Positions 1 to 9,052 are shown, counted from the first letter of the stretch. The stretch: 38,891 nt of DNA from Anaerolineales bacterium (GCA_017882125.1 JADGQC010000007.1:1-38891), one strand, 5' to 3'. The notes: generated by a model from the letters alone, not told the origin. Made by a program: numbers and translations.

Positions 1-1739
1 ACTTGCTGGATTTGGATTGGCAATCACCGGGATGGCAAAGCCGGGTGTTCTCCTCGCTCTCCTGGTGGGACTGCTAGCATGGTTGGTCTGGCGCGGCCAT
101 CCACAAATACTCTGTAGAAATTTGAGGGTATTTCTGCAGACTTGGAAAGAATCCAGCCGTGAGGCACCGGTCTGGGTCCGGATAGCGATCGTGCTGGCTT
201 TTCTGCTTATATTTTTATTCGCCCTCGCTCCTCCTGTGGAAGCTTTCGACGCCCTCTTTTATCACCTCGCTGTTCCAAGTATGTGGTTGAAAGAAGGTGG
301 GCTAAACCTGGTCAACATGCCACATTACTGGTTTCCTGATCTTATCGAAGGGATCTTCGTCTGGCCGATGGCTTTGGGCAGCGACCGCGCACCCCAGTTC
401 ATTCACTTCATTTTTGGTTTACTGACCTGGTTGATGCTATGGGATTGGACACGCCGGCTTTGGGGAAACAGCACAGCTTGGTGGGTTTTCGCCTTGCTAC
501 TGACCATGCCTTCCCTGTTATGGTTGGCTGCTTGGGCGTACACCGACCTGGCATTATCCTTTTATACGTTGGTAGTTTTATATACCATTTGGAAGTGGAA
601 TGACTCCGGGAATTACCGCTGGCTTGCTGTCGGAGGATTGATGGCCGGTTTGGCGATGGGTGTCAAATACACCAGTTTTCTCGTCCCCTTGACTGGTGCT
701 TTTTTCATTTTTTTGTGGGGATGGCATGAAATTCGCAACACTATAAAAAATATCATCGTTTTTTGTGGGCTGGCAATAGTCGTCGCACTTCCATGGTATG
801 CGCGCAACTGGATCTGGACAGGCAATCCCTTCAACCCTTTCGTTTTTGGTGGTCCGTTCCTGGGATTCTTTCCGTGCCCATGTGTATTCCGGTGTAGGCA
901 CTGGCATCGGTTGGAATTTGCAAGCGATCCTCATGCTACCGCTGAATATCACTCTCGGGTACCACGATGTCAATTTGTATGATGGGCGCATCGACCCTTT
1001 TTTCCTGATCTGGTTGCCCGTTGCGCTATGGACTCTGGGAATAGCTCACCGGGAGATACCCTCCCGCAGATCAGCCCTGATCCTTACAGCGAGCTTTGCT
1101 GGGATAACCGCTCTCATATAAACTTACGGCGTTATTCAGACAGCCAACCTCTGGCAGTCACGTCTTCTTCTGCCGGGACTGATCCCATTCGTGCTCGTCA
1201 TGGCCGCAGGGATTGACCAACTAAATAAGCTGGACACTCCTGCATTAAAAATCACATTCGTCTTTACCCTCCTTACCGGACTGGCGGTTTTTGCCAGCCT
1301 TCTCGATTTCGGGCTCCAAGTCTCATTCCGAAATCCACTGATGTCTGCCCTTGGAGCAGAGACGCGCCAAGAATACATGAGACGTCTTCAGCCCGGTTAT
1401 GCCGAAGAATTGGAACTGGTGCATCAGGTTCCATCAGATGCGTATGTCTATTTTCTTTACGAATCACGTAGTTATGGGATGGATCGCCATGTGCAACCCG
1501 ACCCGATTAACGACAACTGGGCCCATAACCTTTTTCTCTATGGCAGCGTGGATGCATCGTTGGCAGCCCTGCGAACCCAAGGATTCACATATATCTTAAT
1601 TTCCCGTGAAGGAGCTGACTTTATTTCCAAGACAGTCCCCTCGCAAGTCCCTCAGCTCGATCAACTGACCAGTTTGCTCGATCTGGTCGGGAAAAGCACC
1701 TCTGGCGGATATGAGCTTAATAAGATTCCCATTCCTTAA
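1..1739 (+). pseudogene. Broken GT39/ArnT-like integral membrane glycosyltransferase, 5' end outside window
   Basis: The reading frame is open from the window edge, so the gene probably begins upstream; TTG at 17 is only an internal possibility. The first ~280 codons encode a hydrophobic, multi-helix protein rich in Trp with an early acidic motif (EAFDALFYHLAVP). This resembles the first periplasmic loop of dolichyl-phosphate-mannose (GT39/PMT/ArnT-type) lipid-linked sugar transferases. The frame is lost at about 845-860, after the sequence NPFNPFVFGG. Skipping one base there restores RSWDSFRAHVYSG and a good continuation in frame 3. An in-frame TAA at 1119-1121 then interrupts that frame, after which it continues to 1739 with a QTANLWQSRLLLPG helix and a soluble C-terminal domain. 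Two separate lesions favour a decaying gene over one sequencing error, but assembly error cannot be excluded. The family assignment is by overall look and is moderate. Confidence 0.6.
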
Positions 1740-1766
1740 AAACAATTTTGTTTAAAATTCTATGTT

Positions 1767-1787
1767 ACAACCTGTTGAACAGGCTGT
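1767..1787. promoter_or_regulatory. Dyad symmetry upstream of phosphofructokinase
   Basis: CCTGTTGAACAGG is a perfect 13-base palindrome around a central G (1771-1783). One mismatch further out, ACA and TGT extend the symmetry to 21 bases. It lies about 240 bases before the phosphofructokinase start. There is no T-run after it, so it looks more like a protein-binding site than a terminator. The rest of 1740-2027 shows nothing else I can support. Confidence 0.3.
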
Positions 1788-2027
1788 GCACACCTTACAA
1801 ACTTGAAACAAAAGGATCCCCAGCGTGTATTTAGGTCCACATTGGGGGAAATGGTGGAAGTTGCCAGGGGGTGCCTCCAACCTGTGAATTCCTTGCTGGA
1901 ATGGACGTGTCAAGATTTACCGGGACTGTCGTTTATAACCAACTAGCTGTCAGTGGCAGCCAACAACCCTTCTCGGGATTATCCAAGGTACAATTGGGCC
2001 AATATTATTGCCGGAGAATCAGAAGAT

Positions 2028-4250
2028 ATGGAAACCAAACGAATCGCGGTCCTTACCAGTGGCGGCGACGCGCAGGGCATGAATGCCGCTGTGCGTGCCG
2101 TGGTGCGGACTGCTTTGGACAAAGGGGTGGAGGTCTACGCGATCTACGAAGGCTACCAGGGCCTGGTCGTGGGCGGCAGTTTTATCAAAAAAATGGACTG
2201 GGATTCTGTCGGCGGGATCTTGCACCGCGGCGGCACCATCATCGGGACTGCCCGCAGCGAAGAATTCCGCACCTGGGATGGGCGACTGAAGTCAGCCCGC
2301 AACCTGATTCAAAACGAAATTGACGGGCTGGTTGTCATCGGCGGGGACGGATCGCTGACCGGAGCGAATGTTTTTCGTCAGGATTGGCCCTCGCTCGTGG
2401 AAGAGCTTGTCAAGGGGGGTGAAATCAGTGCGAAAGTTGCCGCGGCCCATCCCAGCCTCCTCATCGTCGGGCTGGTCGGTTCGATCGATAACGATTTTTC
2501 CGGACCGGATATGACCATCGGTGCCGACAGCGCATTGCACCGCATCACCGAGGCGGTGGACGCCATCACCAGCACCGCCGCCAGTCACCAGCGCACTTTC
2601 ATCGTTAAAGTGATGGGGCGCAACTGCGGTTACCTTGCCCTTTACAGCGCCCTGGCAACCGGGGCAGACTGGGTCTTGATCCCCGAAGCGCCGCCGAATG
2701 TGGACAATTGGCAGGAAGTGATGATCGAACGCCTGAAAGCTGGCACCAAGGCTGGGCGGCGTGACCATATCATCATCATCGCCGAAGGGGCGCGTGACCG
2801 CAATGGAAATTACATTGGCAGCACGGATGTCCAGCGGGTGTTGGAACAGAACCTGGGAGAGGAAGTCCGCGTTACCGTGTTGGGACATGTACAGCGCGGC
2901 GGGCGTCCAAGTGCTTATGACCGCATCCTCGCCACCCGCTTGGGTTACGAAGCGGTTGAAACCCTGCTCAACGCCAGGCCTGAAGATGAACCTGTGGTGG
3001 TCGGTATCCGCGCCAACCACATCACCCATTTTCCCTTAATCGAATGTGTCAATAAAACCCGTGCAGTGGTCGAAGCGATTGCCGCGAAGGATTATGAAAA
3101 GGCCATGAGCCTGCGCAGTGCCAGCTTCAAGGATGCCCTGGACACGTTGACAACCATGGTGCGTGCCCTGCCCCGCCCGGCTGCTCCCGACCAAAAGCGT
3201 TTTCGAATCGCAGTCCTCAATTCTGGTGCTCCCGCCCCGGGAATGAACACAGCCGCCCGGGCAGCCATCCGCCTCGGTCTGGATCAGGGTCAGATCATGC
3301 TGGGCGTCCGCAATGGATTTGATGGGCTCGCCAAGAATGAGCTCCAGGAAATGAATTGGATGGATGTTTCCGGGTGGGCTTCCCTGGGTGGTTCCATGCT
3401 TGGCACCAGCCGGCTCGTTCCCCAGGGCAGCGATCTTTACGCCATTGCCCGCACGATTGAAGACAACTCCATCAACGCCTTGCTGGTCATCGGCGGCTGG
3501 AACGGGTACCAGGCGGTCAACACCATGCTCACCTCCCGGCCCAATTTCCCGGCATTCAACATCCCCATCATCTGCCTGCCAGCTTCGATTAATAACAACC
3601 TGCCCGGTTCCGAGTTCAGCATCGGCACGGATACTGCCCTCAATAGCATTGTCGATGCCGTGGATAAGATCAAGCAGTCAGCAGTCGCCACCCGGCGCTG
3701 TTTCGTGGTCGAAGTGATGGGACACTGGTGCGGCTACCTGGCTCTAATGAGCGGGCTTGCCACCGGCGCAGAACGGGTCTATCTCCCCGAGGAAGGCGTC
3801 ACACTGAGAGATATGCAGGTGGACATCGAAAAACTCAATCGGGGCTTCGATGCCGGTAAGCGCCTGGGCTTGATTATTCGCGCAGAATACGCCAATCAGA
3901 TCTACACCACTTCTTTTATGTGTGCCTTGTTTGAGGAGGAAGGTCGTGACGTGTTTGATGTACGCCCGGCTGTCCTTGGTCACCTCCAGCAGGGTGGCGA
4001 TCCTTCTCCCTTTGACCGTATCCAGGCCACCCGCCTTTCCCGCTTGTGCCTCGAATATCTCATCAACGAATGCACCCAGGGTTCCGGAAACTGCGCCTTC
4101 ATCGGCGTCCAAAAGGGGAAGTTCAATTTCCATGATATGCGCGATTTTGAACGCATGATAGACGCCCCGTTCGAGCGCCCAAAGGAGCAATGGTGGCTTG
4201 AGCTGAAGGGCATCGCCAGTTTGATGGCGAAGTTCAGCCCCACAGACTAA
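2028..4250 (+). CDS. Two-domain (eukaryote-like) ATP-dependent 6-phosphofructokinase
   Basis: Converts fructose 6-phosphate and ATP to fructose 1,6-bisphosphate in the glycolytic committed step. The start is ATG 2028 (METKRIAVL), after a GGAGA/AGAAG-type site. The 740 residues form two homologous PFK halves. The N-half (about 1-380) keeps SGGDAQGMNAAVR, the ATP-type GGDGS motif (105-109), the catalytic SIDND (152-156), VMGRNCGY and HVQRGG. The C-half (about 390-740) is degenerate: SGAPAPGMN, GGWNGY instead of GGDGS (489-494) and SINNN instead of TIDND (520-524), so its catalytic Asp is Asn. It should be a regulatory half. Typical bacterial PFKs are ~320 residues with one domain. Duplicated halves, GSIDNDF-type catalytic loop and a C-half NN-PGSEFSIG pattern are features known from animal and fungal PFKs. 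A GGDDS motif of PPi-dependent enzymes is absent. A terminator follows directly. Confidence 0.93.
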   Translation: METKRIAVLTSGGDAQGMNAAVRAVVRTALDKGVEVYAIYEGYQGLVVGGSFIKKMDWDSVGGILHRGGTIIGTARSEEFRTWDGRLKSARNLIQNEIDGLVVIGGDGSLTGANVFRQDWPSLVEELVKGGEISAKVAAAHPSLLIVGLVGSIDNDFSGPDMTIGADSALHRITEAVDAITSTAASHQRTFIVKVMGRNCGYLALYSALATGADWVLIPEAPPNVDNWQEVMIERLKAGTKAGRRDHIIIIAEGARDRNGNYIGSTDVQRVLEQNLGEEVRVTVLGHVQRGGRPSAYDRILATRLGYEAVETLLNARPEDEPVVVGIRANHITHFPLIECVNKTRAVVEAIAAKDYEKAMSLRSASFKDALDTLTTMVRALPRPAAPDQKRFRIAVLNSGAPAPGMNTAARAAIRLGLDQGQIMLGVRNGFDGLAKNELQEMNWMDVSGWASLGGSMLGTSRLVPQGSDLYAIARTIEDNSINALLVIGGWNGYQAVNTMLTSRPNFPAFNIPIICLPASINNNLPGSEFSIGTDTALNSIVDAVDKIKQSAVATRRCFVVEVMGHWCGYLALMSGLATGAERVYLPEEGVTLRDMQVDIEKLNRGFDAGKRLGLIIRAEYANQIYTTSFMCALFEEEGRDVFDVRPAVLGHLQQGGDPSPFDRIQATRLSRLCLEYLINECTQGSGNCAFIGVQKGKFNFHDMRDFERMIDAPFERPKEQWWLELKGIASLMAKFSPTD

Positions 4251-4260
4251 CGTTAAATTG

Positions 4261-4290
4261 AAAGGCAGCCCACATGGCTGCCTTTTTTGT
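4261..4290 (+). terminator. Rho-independent terminator after phosphofructokinase
   Basis: GGCAGCC (4264-4270), loop CACAT, GGCTGCC (4276-4282), then six T. A perfect 7-bp stem starts 13 bases after the stop codon. Confidence 0.9.
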
Positions 4291-4370
4291 TTTAATGGAT
4301 TCTCCTTATTTCCCTGGGTGTCTGGTAATCCATCCTTGCATCCAGGCTTAACCCGGTACTAAGGTAAGGG

Positions 4371-4399
4371 TTGTTGAAAATTCCCGTCCATGCTAAAAT
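4371..4399 (+). promoter_or_regulatory. Candidate promoter for the STAS gene pair
   Basis: TTGTTG at 4371-4376, 17-base spacer, and TGCTAAAAT at 4391-4399, an extended -10 with five of six consensus bases. It lies in the 333-base gap between the phosphofructokinase terminator and the first STAS gene. Transcription from here would leave a leader of about 175 bases. I see no riboswitch-like fold in that leader. Confidence 0.35.
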
Positions 4400-4583
4400 A
4401 CGATAAATTCCACCTTTTTTATAACAATTTATCAGCAGAACACAGTCTTATCTGCCGGTCCTTCACAGTTATCATGATGAAAAACCATCCCTGAAAGGTC
4501 AAGCGGTTGTACTTCCTTGAACAATGAATTAGTTTTGTCATTTTCCCCTTATTTGACCACTAACCCTGCTAAGGAGTATGAAA

Positions 4584-5045
4584 ATGAAAATGATCATAAC
4601 AAAAACTGAAAGACCCATTCCCATCATCATCCTCCATCTTGATGGCACACTGGATGGAGCGAATTATAAAAAGTTGATTGAAAAAGGGCAAATGCTCTTC
4701 GCCAATGGTGCCCGCAACCTCATCCTGGACCTGGCTAAACTCACTTTCATCAGTAGTGCCGGGCTGGGGGCTTTGCACCAGGTGGCAATGTTGTTCCAGG
4801 GAAAAATCCACTCCGAACCGGATGAAACCTGGGCCGGTTATCGCTGGGCCACGTATCGTAATATTAAACGCGATCACGACCTCCGGCCACAGGAGCATGT
4901 GAAATTGCTCTCCCCCACCAGGGAAGTGCGCGAAGTGCTCGACTTGATCGGCTTTAGTTCCCTCTTTGAGATATTTACCTTTATGCCCCAGGCGGTGGAA
5001 TCCTTCCGCCAGCCTGAAATGGCAATGGGACCTGGCGCGCGGTAA
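4584..5045 (+). CDS. STAS-domain protein (anti-sigma factor antagonist type), copy 1
   Basis: STAS domains act as switch proteins that bind anti-sigma factor kinases or other partners, commonly controlled by serine phosphorylation. Of the ATGs at 4578, 4584 and 4590, the one at 4584 (MKMIITK) sits seven bases after AAGGAG and aligns with the start of copy 2. The 153-residue protein has a core at about 8-70 with LILDLAKLTFISSAGLGALHQ. The SSAGL serine is the classic phospho-acceptor position of SpoIIAA/RsbV-like proteins. A charged insertion (about 75-105) precedes a second conserved block, EHVKLLSP, and a C-terminal helix. No anti-sigma kinase or sigma gene is nearby, so the partner is unknown. 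Followed after 60 bases by a paralogue. Confidence 0.85.
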   Translation: MKMIITKTERPIPIIILHLDGTLDGANYKKLIEKGQMLFANGARNLILDLAKLTFISSAGLGALHQVAMLFQGKIHSEPDETWAGYRWATYRNIKRDHDLRPQEHVKLLSPTREVREVLDLIGFSSLFEIFTFMPQAVESFRQPEMAMGPGAR

Positions 5046-5105
5046 AATTAATTTTCACCCGGGCCGGCTTGATCCTGGGTGAACACCTCTGAAAGGAGCA
5101 TTGAA

Positions 5106-5546
5106 ATGAGGATAACCATTTCAAAAACGGATAAGCCCAATAACATTGCCATCCTGCATTTGGAAGGCAAACTGGACCGGGCCAATTATGAGAGCTTGAT
5201 CGATGAAGCCCAGGAAGTGTATGGGAACGGTGTCCGCGACCTCCTCCTTGATATGAGTAAGCTGACTTTTATCAGCAGTGCCGGGCTGGCAGCCCTCCAT
5301 CAAGTGGCACTTTTGTTTCGGGAAGTAAACACAACCCATCTGGGTGACAGTTGGGGTGCATTCGGTATGATAGAACGGGACCGCACCATGGCCAAACAGG
5401 AGCACGTCAAGCTGCTCTCCCCACCCGGGCAGGTGCTCGAGGAGCTCAATCTAACAGGCTTCGGATCTCTCTTCGAGGTTTTCACCGATCTCACCCGGGC
5501 AGTCGACTCTTTCCGCCAGCACGCACCTGAGATGGGGAATCGCTAA
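5106..5546 (+). CDS. STAS-domain protein (anti-sigma factor antagonist type), copy 2
   Basis: A 146-residue paralogue of the preceding gene. The chosen start is ATG 5106 (MRITISK), seven or so bases after AAAGGAG; an ATG 27 bases earlier has no such site. The domain has DLLLDMSKLTFISSAGLAAL with the same SSAGL phospho-acceptor context, then the conserved EHVKLLSP block and a C-terminal GFGSLFEVF/AVDSFRQ segment shared with copy 1. The variable part is the loop between the two blocks (about 80-105), where the copies differ in length and sequence. Tandem arrangement suggests one transcript, ended by the strong hairpin at 5588. Partner kinase or phosphatase is not in the window. STAS assignment is firm; role is inferred. 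Confidence 0.85.
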   Translation: MRITISKTDKPNNIAILHLEGKLDRANYESLIDEAQEVYGNGVRDLLLDMSKLTFISSAGLAALHQVALLFREVNTTHLGDSWGAFGMIERDRTMAKQEHVKLLSPPGQVLEELNLTGFGSLFEVFTDLTRAVDSFRQHAPEMGNR

Positions 5547-5587
5547 TCCTTCGCCTTGCCTGGCTCTTTAGATTTAAGTGCTTCTAA

Positions 5588-5620
5588 TCGGGATGCTCTT
5601 TCGAGCATCCCGATTTTTTT
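5588..5620 (+). terminator. Rho-independent terminator after the STAS pair
   Basis: TCGGGATGCTC (5588-5598), loop TTTC, GAGCATCCCGA (5603-5613), followed by seven T. A perfect 11-bp stem 41 bases after the stop. Confidence 0.93.
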
Positions 5621-5716
5621 ATTCTTTGTGCACATAATCCTGCTTATATCCCTTCCTCCTGCCAAGCCGGCCTTGAGCTTAAAAATGTATAATTGGGACA
5701 GTTAGAAGGACTCTCA

Positions 5717-7120
5717 ATGGAAGCTCCAAATCCTCAAAAAACTGGTCTTTTACGTAGTGTATTCGCGGGAAATTTAATTGACCTGCAAGGCTTGCCGGTT
5801 ACCTTAAAGATCCTGGTCCTGGTCGGGTATTTGGCAGTCCTGGGTCAGTTGCTCTTCACATTGGTTGTCGAACTTGCTGGTGACCATTTGTCGGTGGTTC
5901 TTTATTCACTTGCGGAGAAAGATTATAAAGTCCCCCTGCTGGTCATGTCAGTCGCCGGGCTTGCCTTTATCCTGGGTTGGGCCTATCTGCTCGCAGGCGC
6001 TGCCGCCGCAAAAGCCCGCATATTTCTGCCGGTCCTGGCCTTGTTTTCTTTGCAATTGTTCCTGGTGACAGGTGGTAATCTCCTGCTTGTCTTTTTGGAG
6101 CTGGTTTTCTTTATGGCTGTTTTGGTGATTTATGGGCTGACCTTCCGTACGAATTTCTGGTCAGATCTGCCCGGTCTGCATTTCTTTGGGTGGCTGGGTG
6201 CTGTATCTGTTTTGGTGCTGTTTTCAGTGGGATTATCGGCAACGAATTCCGAAGTGGCTACGGCTCTTTCGGCCAATTTTTCGATTTTACAGTTGCTTAC
6301 GTTTGTTTTCTGGGTCCTGCTGGGGCTCAGCGTCATCAACCTGGGTGTCTCGATCGGGCGGTGGTTCAACCGTGTTGCCCGGAAGACATTTCCTTTTCCT
6401 GCCTTCAGCGCATTGATACTCTTCACGCTGCTTGTTCACCCGGCCATTATTGCACTCGTTTTTTGGATAACCAGGGATGGCTTTTGGCTGCTTGATGTCA
6501 TTTTTTCGATCCTGCTCGTCCTGGGTGCAGGCATCGTGTGGATCGCCCGTCGCTGGTCGCCGCACACCGGGTCCGTTTTCTTCATTTTGAGTTTTGCCAC
6601 TCCGGTGGTGGTATTGGGACTTTCAATGGCATTTGCAGGGAATGATTTCACTCAAATGCTGCTTTCAAGGACAGGCTTTTTCCCTCCCACTCTCCTGTTT
6701 GTCGGGTTGACAACCTACAACCTTTTCGGGATGGGTCCGTCCTTTACCAGCGTGGATGGGCGCATGCTGCCTAAACGTGCCCGCATACTGCTGTATTTTG
6801 GGACGCTTCTCCTGGTTGTTGCCTGCATGCTGTTCAGGTCCAATGATCACATTGTAGGGACGAACCTGCTCTCCCTGGATATCCAATCCTGGATCAATAA
6901 CCTGTTTGCCTTGAGTGCTTTGTTCATTGGCCTCCCTTACGTGGTCTGGATGGTGTGGAAACGGCGTGAATTGCTGATTGGCCCGGAAAGTGATTTTTCG
7001 GAGCCTCCTCGCTGGGGTTGGTTGACTCGCATATCCGGGCAAATTTGGATTGCGCTCGCTGTGCTTTTGGCCTGTGCCTGTTCGTGCGCGCTGGCAGCGA
7101 TCTTATATTCCCTGATCTGA
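5717..7120 (+). CDS. Polytopic membrane protein of unknown function
   Basis: I do not recognise a family. Start ATG 5717 (MEAPNPQKTG) is six bases after AGAAGGA; an in-frame GTG/TTG-type start 24 bases upstream lacks such a site. The 467-residue product is almost entirely hydrophobic, with roughly eleven predicted membrane helices, short polar loops, and a longer, basic cytoplasmic-looking loop near 425-445 (WKRRELLIGPESDFSEPPRW). No catalytic motif, no duplicated helix pattern and no ATP-binding site can be seen. It has its own transcription unit between a terminator and a convergent gene. A small 6-bp inverted repeat (AATTTG/CAAATT, 7124-7138) lies between the convergent ends and could be a weak shared terminator. 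Confidence 0.75.
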   Translation: MEAPNPQKTGLLRSVFAGNLIDLQGLPVTLKILVLVGYLAVLGQLLFTLVVELAGDHLSVVLYSLAEKDYKVPLLVMSVAGLAFILGWAYLLAGAAAAKARIFLPVLALFSLQLFLVTGGNLLLVFLELVFFMAVLVIYGLTFRTNFWSDLPGLHFFGWLGAVSVLVLFSVGLSATNSEVATALSANFSILQLLTFVFWVLLGLSVINLGVSIGRWFNRVARKTFPFPAFSALILFTLLVHPAIIALVFWITRDGFWLLDVIFSILLVLGAGIVWIARRWSPHTGSVFFILSFATPVVVLGLSMAFAGNDFTQMLLSRTGFFPPTLLFVGLTTYNLFGMGPSFTSVDGRMLPKRARILLYFGTLLLVVACMLFRSNDHIVGTNLLSLDIQSWINNLFALSALFIGLPYVVWMVWKRRELLIGPESDFSEPPRWGWLTRISGQIWIALAVLLACACSCALAAILYSLI

Positions 7121-7177
7121 CTTAATTTGTGACAAATTTAAAATTGGCGTTTTGTCTCTGGTGTCAGTCCAGGTGGG

Positions 7178-8293
7178 CTAAGGACCCCAGCGCGGCTGCC
7201 AGTCTGCGCGTGGGTCGAATGTTAGTCGGGTCTCTTCCGTGCCGTCCGGATGCATGCGGTAGATCTCATTGTTCCCATCCCTGAATGAAGTGAATGCGAT
7301 CCAATCCCCGTCGGGTGAATAGCTCGGTCCCAGGTTATCCCCTCCTTCCGTCAGTTGCTGCACATCGCTTCCATCAACACGGATGGTGAAAATATTATGG
7401 TCTGTCACTACCCCGGCATAAAACGCCAGCCGCTGTCCGTCATGCGACCAACTACTTCGTCCACCCATGTTAAGCAGGTCGGTCACCTGCCGCGGGTTGG
7501 ACCCGTCGCTATTCATCATCCAAACCTGCCTGTCCCCCGACCGGCTTGAGGCGAACGCGATCTCCGTTCCGTCCGGAGACCAGGTCGGGTCGATATTTTC
7601 CCCCTGGTTGACCGTCAACTCCTGCGGGTTTGAGCCGTCCTTTTCCATCACCCAGATATTTTGCGTGGCACCGGATTCTACGGTAAATACAATTTTTGTC
7701 CCGTCCGGAGAAACCTCCGGCGCATACAAACTTCCCAGTCCATTCGTCAACCGCTGTTGGTCGCTTCCGTCCATATTCATTTTATAGATCTGGAAAAATC
7801 CATCCCGCATGGATGAAAAGACGATCTCCATCCCATCAGGAGCAATTGAGGCATAGAAATCCGTTGCCGGTTCCGTCGTCAGCCTTGTGACATTTCCCCC
7901 ATTCGCATCCATCAAACAAATCTGATCGAAGCCATCAATTGAACAGGTGAAAACGATCCTGCCGCTGGCGGGGCTCCCAACAAAAGTCCCTTGAGTTGTT
8001 GCGGTCTCCTGCAGGGTCGTTGGTTTTCCGGTAACCCCCTGGGTCGTCGGTGCTTGAGCACTTTGAAGGGCAGTCGCCGTCGATTCTGTTACTGCTGTCT
8101 CCGGTGGCCGCCATGGAAAATTGCACGAAAGAATGCTGGCCAGCAGTGCCAGGCCGGCAAGCCAAAACCTCGGGATAAGCTGCGGTAGCTCTCTTTGGAG
8201 TTTGGGATCGTGCCAGCCTTGTTTGATACTTTCTCGATTCATAAATCGTCTCTGTTCGGAAAGCTTGCGATCCGGCCTCTTGCCAATATTCAT
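7178..8293 (-). CDS. PD40/TolB-like beta-propeller lipoprotein
   Basis: A 371-residue exported protein. A basic N-terminus is followed by a hydrophobic stretch (about residues 43-57) ending ILSC, a probable lipobox that would anchor the protein on the outer face of the membrane; the L at -2 is slightly unusual. A Thr/Ala-rich linker (about 60-105) precedes six repeats of about 42 residues of the PD40/WD40-like type, with the recurring core SPDG-x-IAF and an NIWVM/DGSNPQ-like turn. This is the TolB-type propeller, normally a protein or ligand binding platform. It probably binds a partner or cell-wall component; nothing enzymatic is visible. Neither ATG 8293 nor ATG 8242 has a convincing ribosome site, so the start is uncertain. 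The signal sequence is far from the first Met, favouring 8242. Confidence 0.8.
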   Translation of the reverse strand: MNIGKRPDRKLSEQRRFMNRESIKQGWHDPKLQRELPQLIPRFWLAGLALLASILSCNFPWRPPETAVTESTATALQSAQAPTTQGVTGKPTTLQETATTQGTFVGSPASGRIVFTCSIDGFDQICLMDANGGNVTRLTTEPATDFYASIAPDGMEIVFSSMRDGFFQIYKMNMDGSDQQRLTNGLGSLYAPEVSPDGTKIVFTVESGATQNIWVMEKDGSNPQELTVNQGENIDPTWSPDGTEIAFASSRSGDRQVWMMNSDGSNPRQVTDLLNMGGRSSWSHDGQRLAFYAGVVTDHNIFTIRVDGSDVQQLTEGGDNLGPSYSPDGDWIAFTSFRDGNNEIYRMHPDGTEETRLTFDPRADWQPRWGP

Positions 8294-8397
8294 TCCGTGG
8301 GCAGGGTGACATGGGTCAATTTAGTCCTCTGAACAACCGATACCCCATTTGCCGGAAGAATTTTGCAAAACAACGTGCGCTTTGACTGCGCGCTTGC

Positions 8398-8919
8398 CTA
8401 TCCGTTCAGTGCAAAGTCGACACGCCCGGGTCGTACCACCAGCATGGGTACATGTATTTCCCCAAATTGCGCCAGCTGAGGGTTGGTAATCTTTACATCA
8501 TAAATGGACATCCAGATAGCGCGCCCGGATGAGATACTCGTGCCAATGTCCACCTGCGTTGAGATTCGGATCGCCCCGTTGAAAGCGAAAGTACCAACCA
8601 GCACCGTTACTGGCTGCATCTTGCGGTTCATTTCGCTTTCATCATAATCCAACGGGTCATGGGCAGGAGGTGTCAGGTGAAAACCAATGATCTGGGCGGT
8701 GGGGACGTATATTTCGGAATAGCTTAGCCCCTTCGCCGTGCTGCCATTTAAAAAGATTACCTGCGGTTTGAGTAAATGGATATACTCCGGCGCACCATCG
8801 GTACGCAGCCACACGCTGACCCGGGTGGTTTGCTTGGTCAAAGTCTCCCCATATATAAGCGTATTGTGGGTATAGATCATTACCCCTGAAGCCTTTTCGT
8901 CGGAAGCAAGTGTATACAT
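8398..8919 (-). CDS. Hypothetical soluble beta-rich protein
   Basis: Unrecognised 173-residue protein. ATG 8919 is preceded by GGAGGAG nine bases upstream, so the start is firm. No signal peptide or membrane helix. The content is beta-rich: an N-terminal block (VMIYTHNTLIYGET) followed by WLRTDGAPEYIHLLKPQVIFLNG, a central VYVPTAQIIGFHL-like strand, and a C-terminal VTVLVGTFAFNGAIRIST plus MSIYDVKITNPQ strand pattern. The repeated 'conserved small-domain' look, with a possible nucleic acid or ligand binding barrel, is only an impression. It is followed by the PD40 gene after 104 bases, so it may be cotranscribed. The unusual structured stretch at 9101-9260 lies in its upstream region. Confidence 0.7.
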   Translation of the reverse strand: MYTLASDEKASGVMIYTHNTLIYGETLTKQTTRVSVWLRTDGAPEYIHLLKPQVIFLNGSTAKGLSYSEIYVPTAQIIGFHLTPPAHDPLDYDESEMNRKMQPVTVLVGTFAFNGAIRISTQVDIGTSISSGRAIWMSIYDVKITNPQLAQFGEIHVPMLVVRPGRVDFALNG

Positions 8920-9038
8920 TTATCATCTCCTCCACCAAAAGCATCTCGGAATATTGCAGGAACAAAAATACATAATGATTCTCCCACACTTTACATATTT
9001 TTAAATGGCGGTTTTATTATCCGCTCTGTCTATACAAC

Positions 9039-9052
9039 CAATTTTAAAATTG
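9039..9052. repeat. 14-bp perfect AT-rich palindrome in the leader region
   Basis: CAATTTTAAAATTG is perfectly self-complementary. It sits in the AT-rich part of the 383-base gap, between the structured element and the gene starting at 8919. It could be a DNA-binding site; its low complexity makes a chance origin quite possible. Confidence 0.3.

Noticed and set aside
578-991. Minus-strand ORF opposite the first glycosyltransferase
   Set aside because: It is antisense to a strongly hydrophobic coding frame and has no protein-like pattern.
7124-7138. Bidirectional terminator between convergent genes
   Set aside because: The stem is six A/T-rich pairs and has no T-run; not strong enough for a separate entry.
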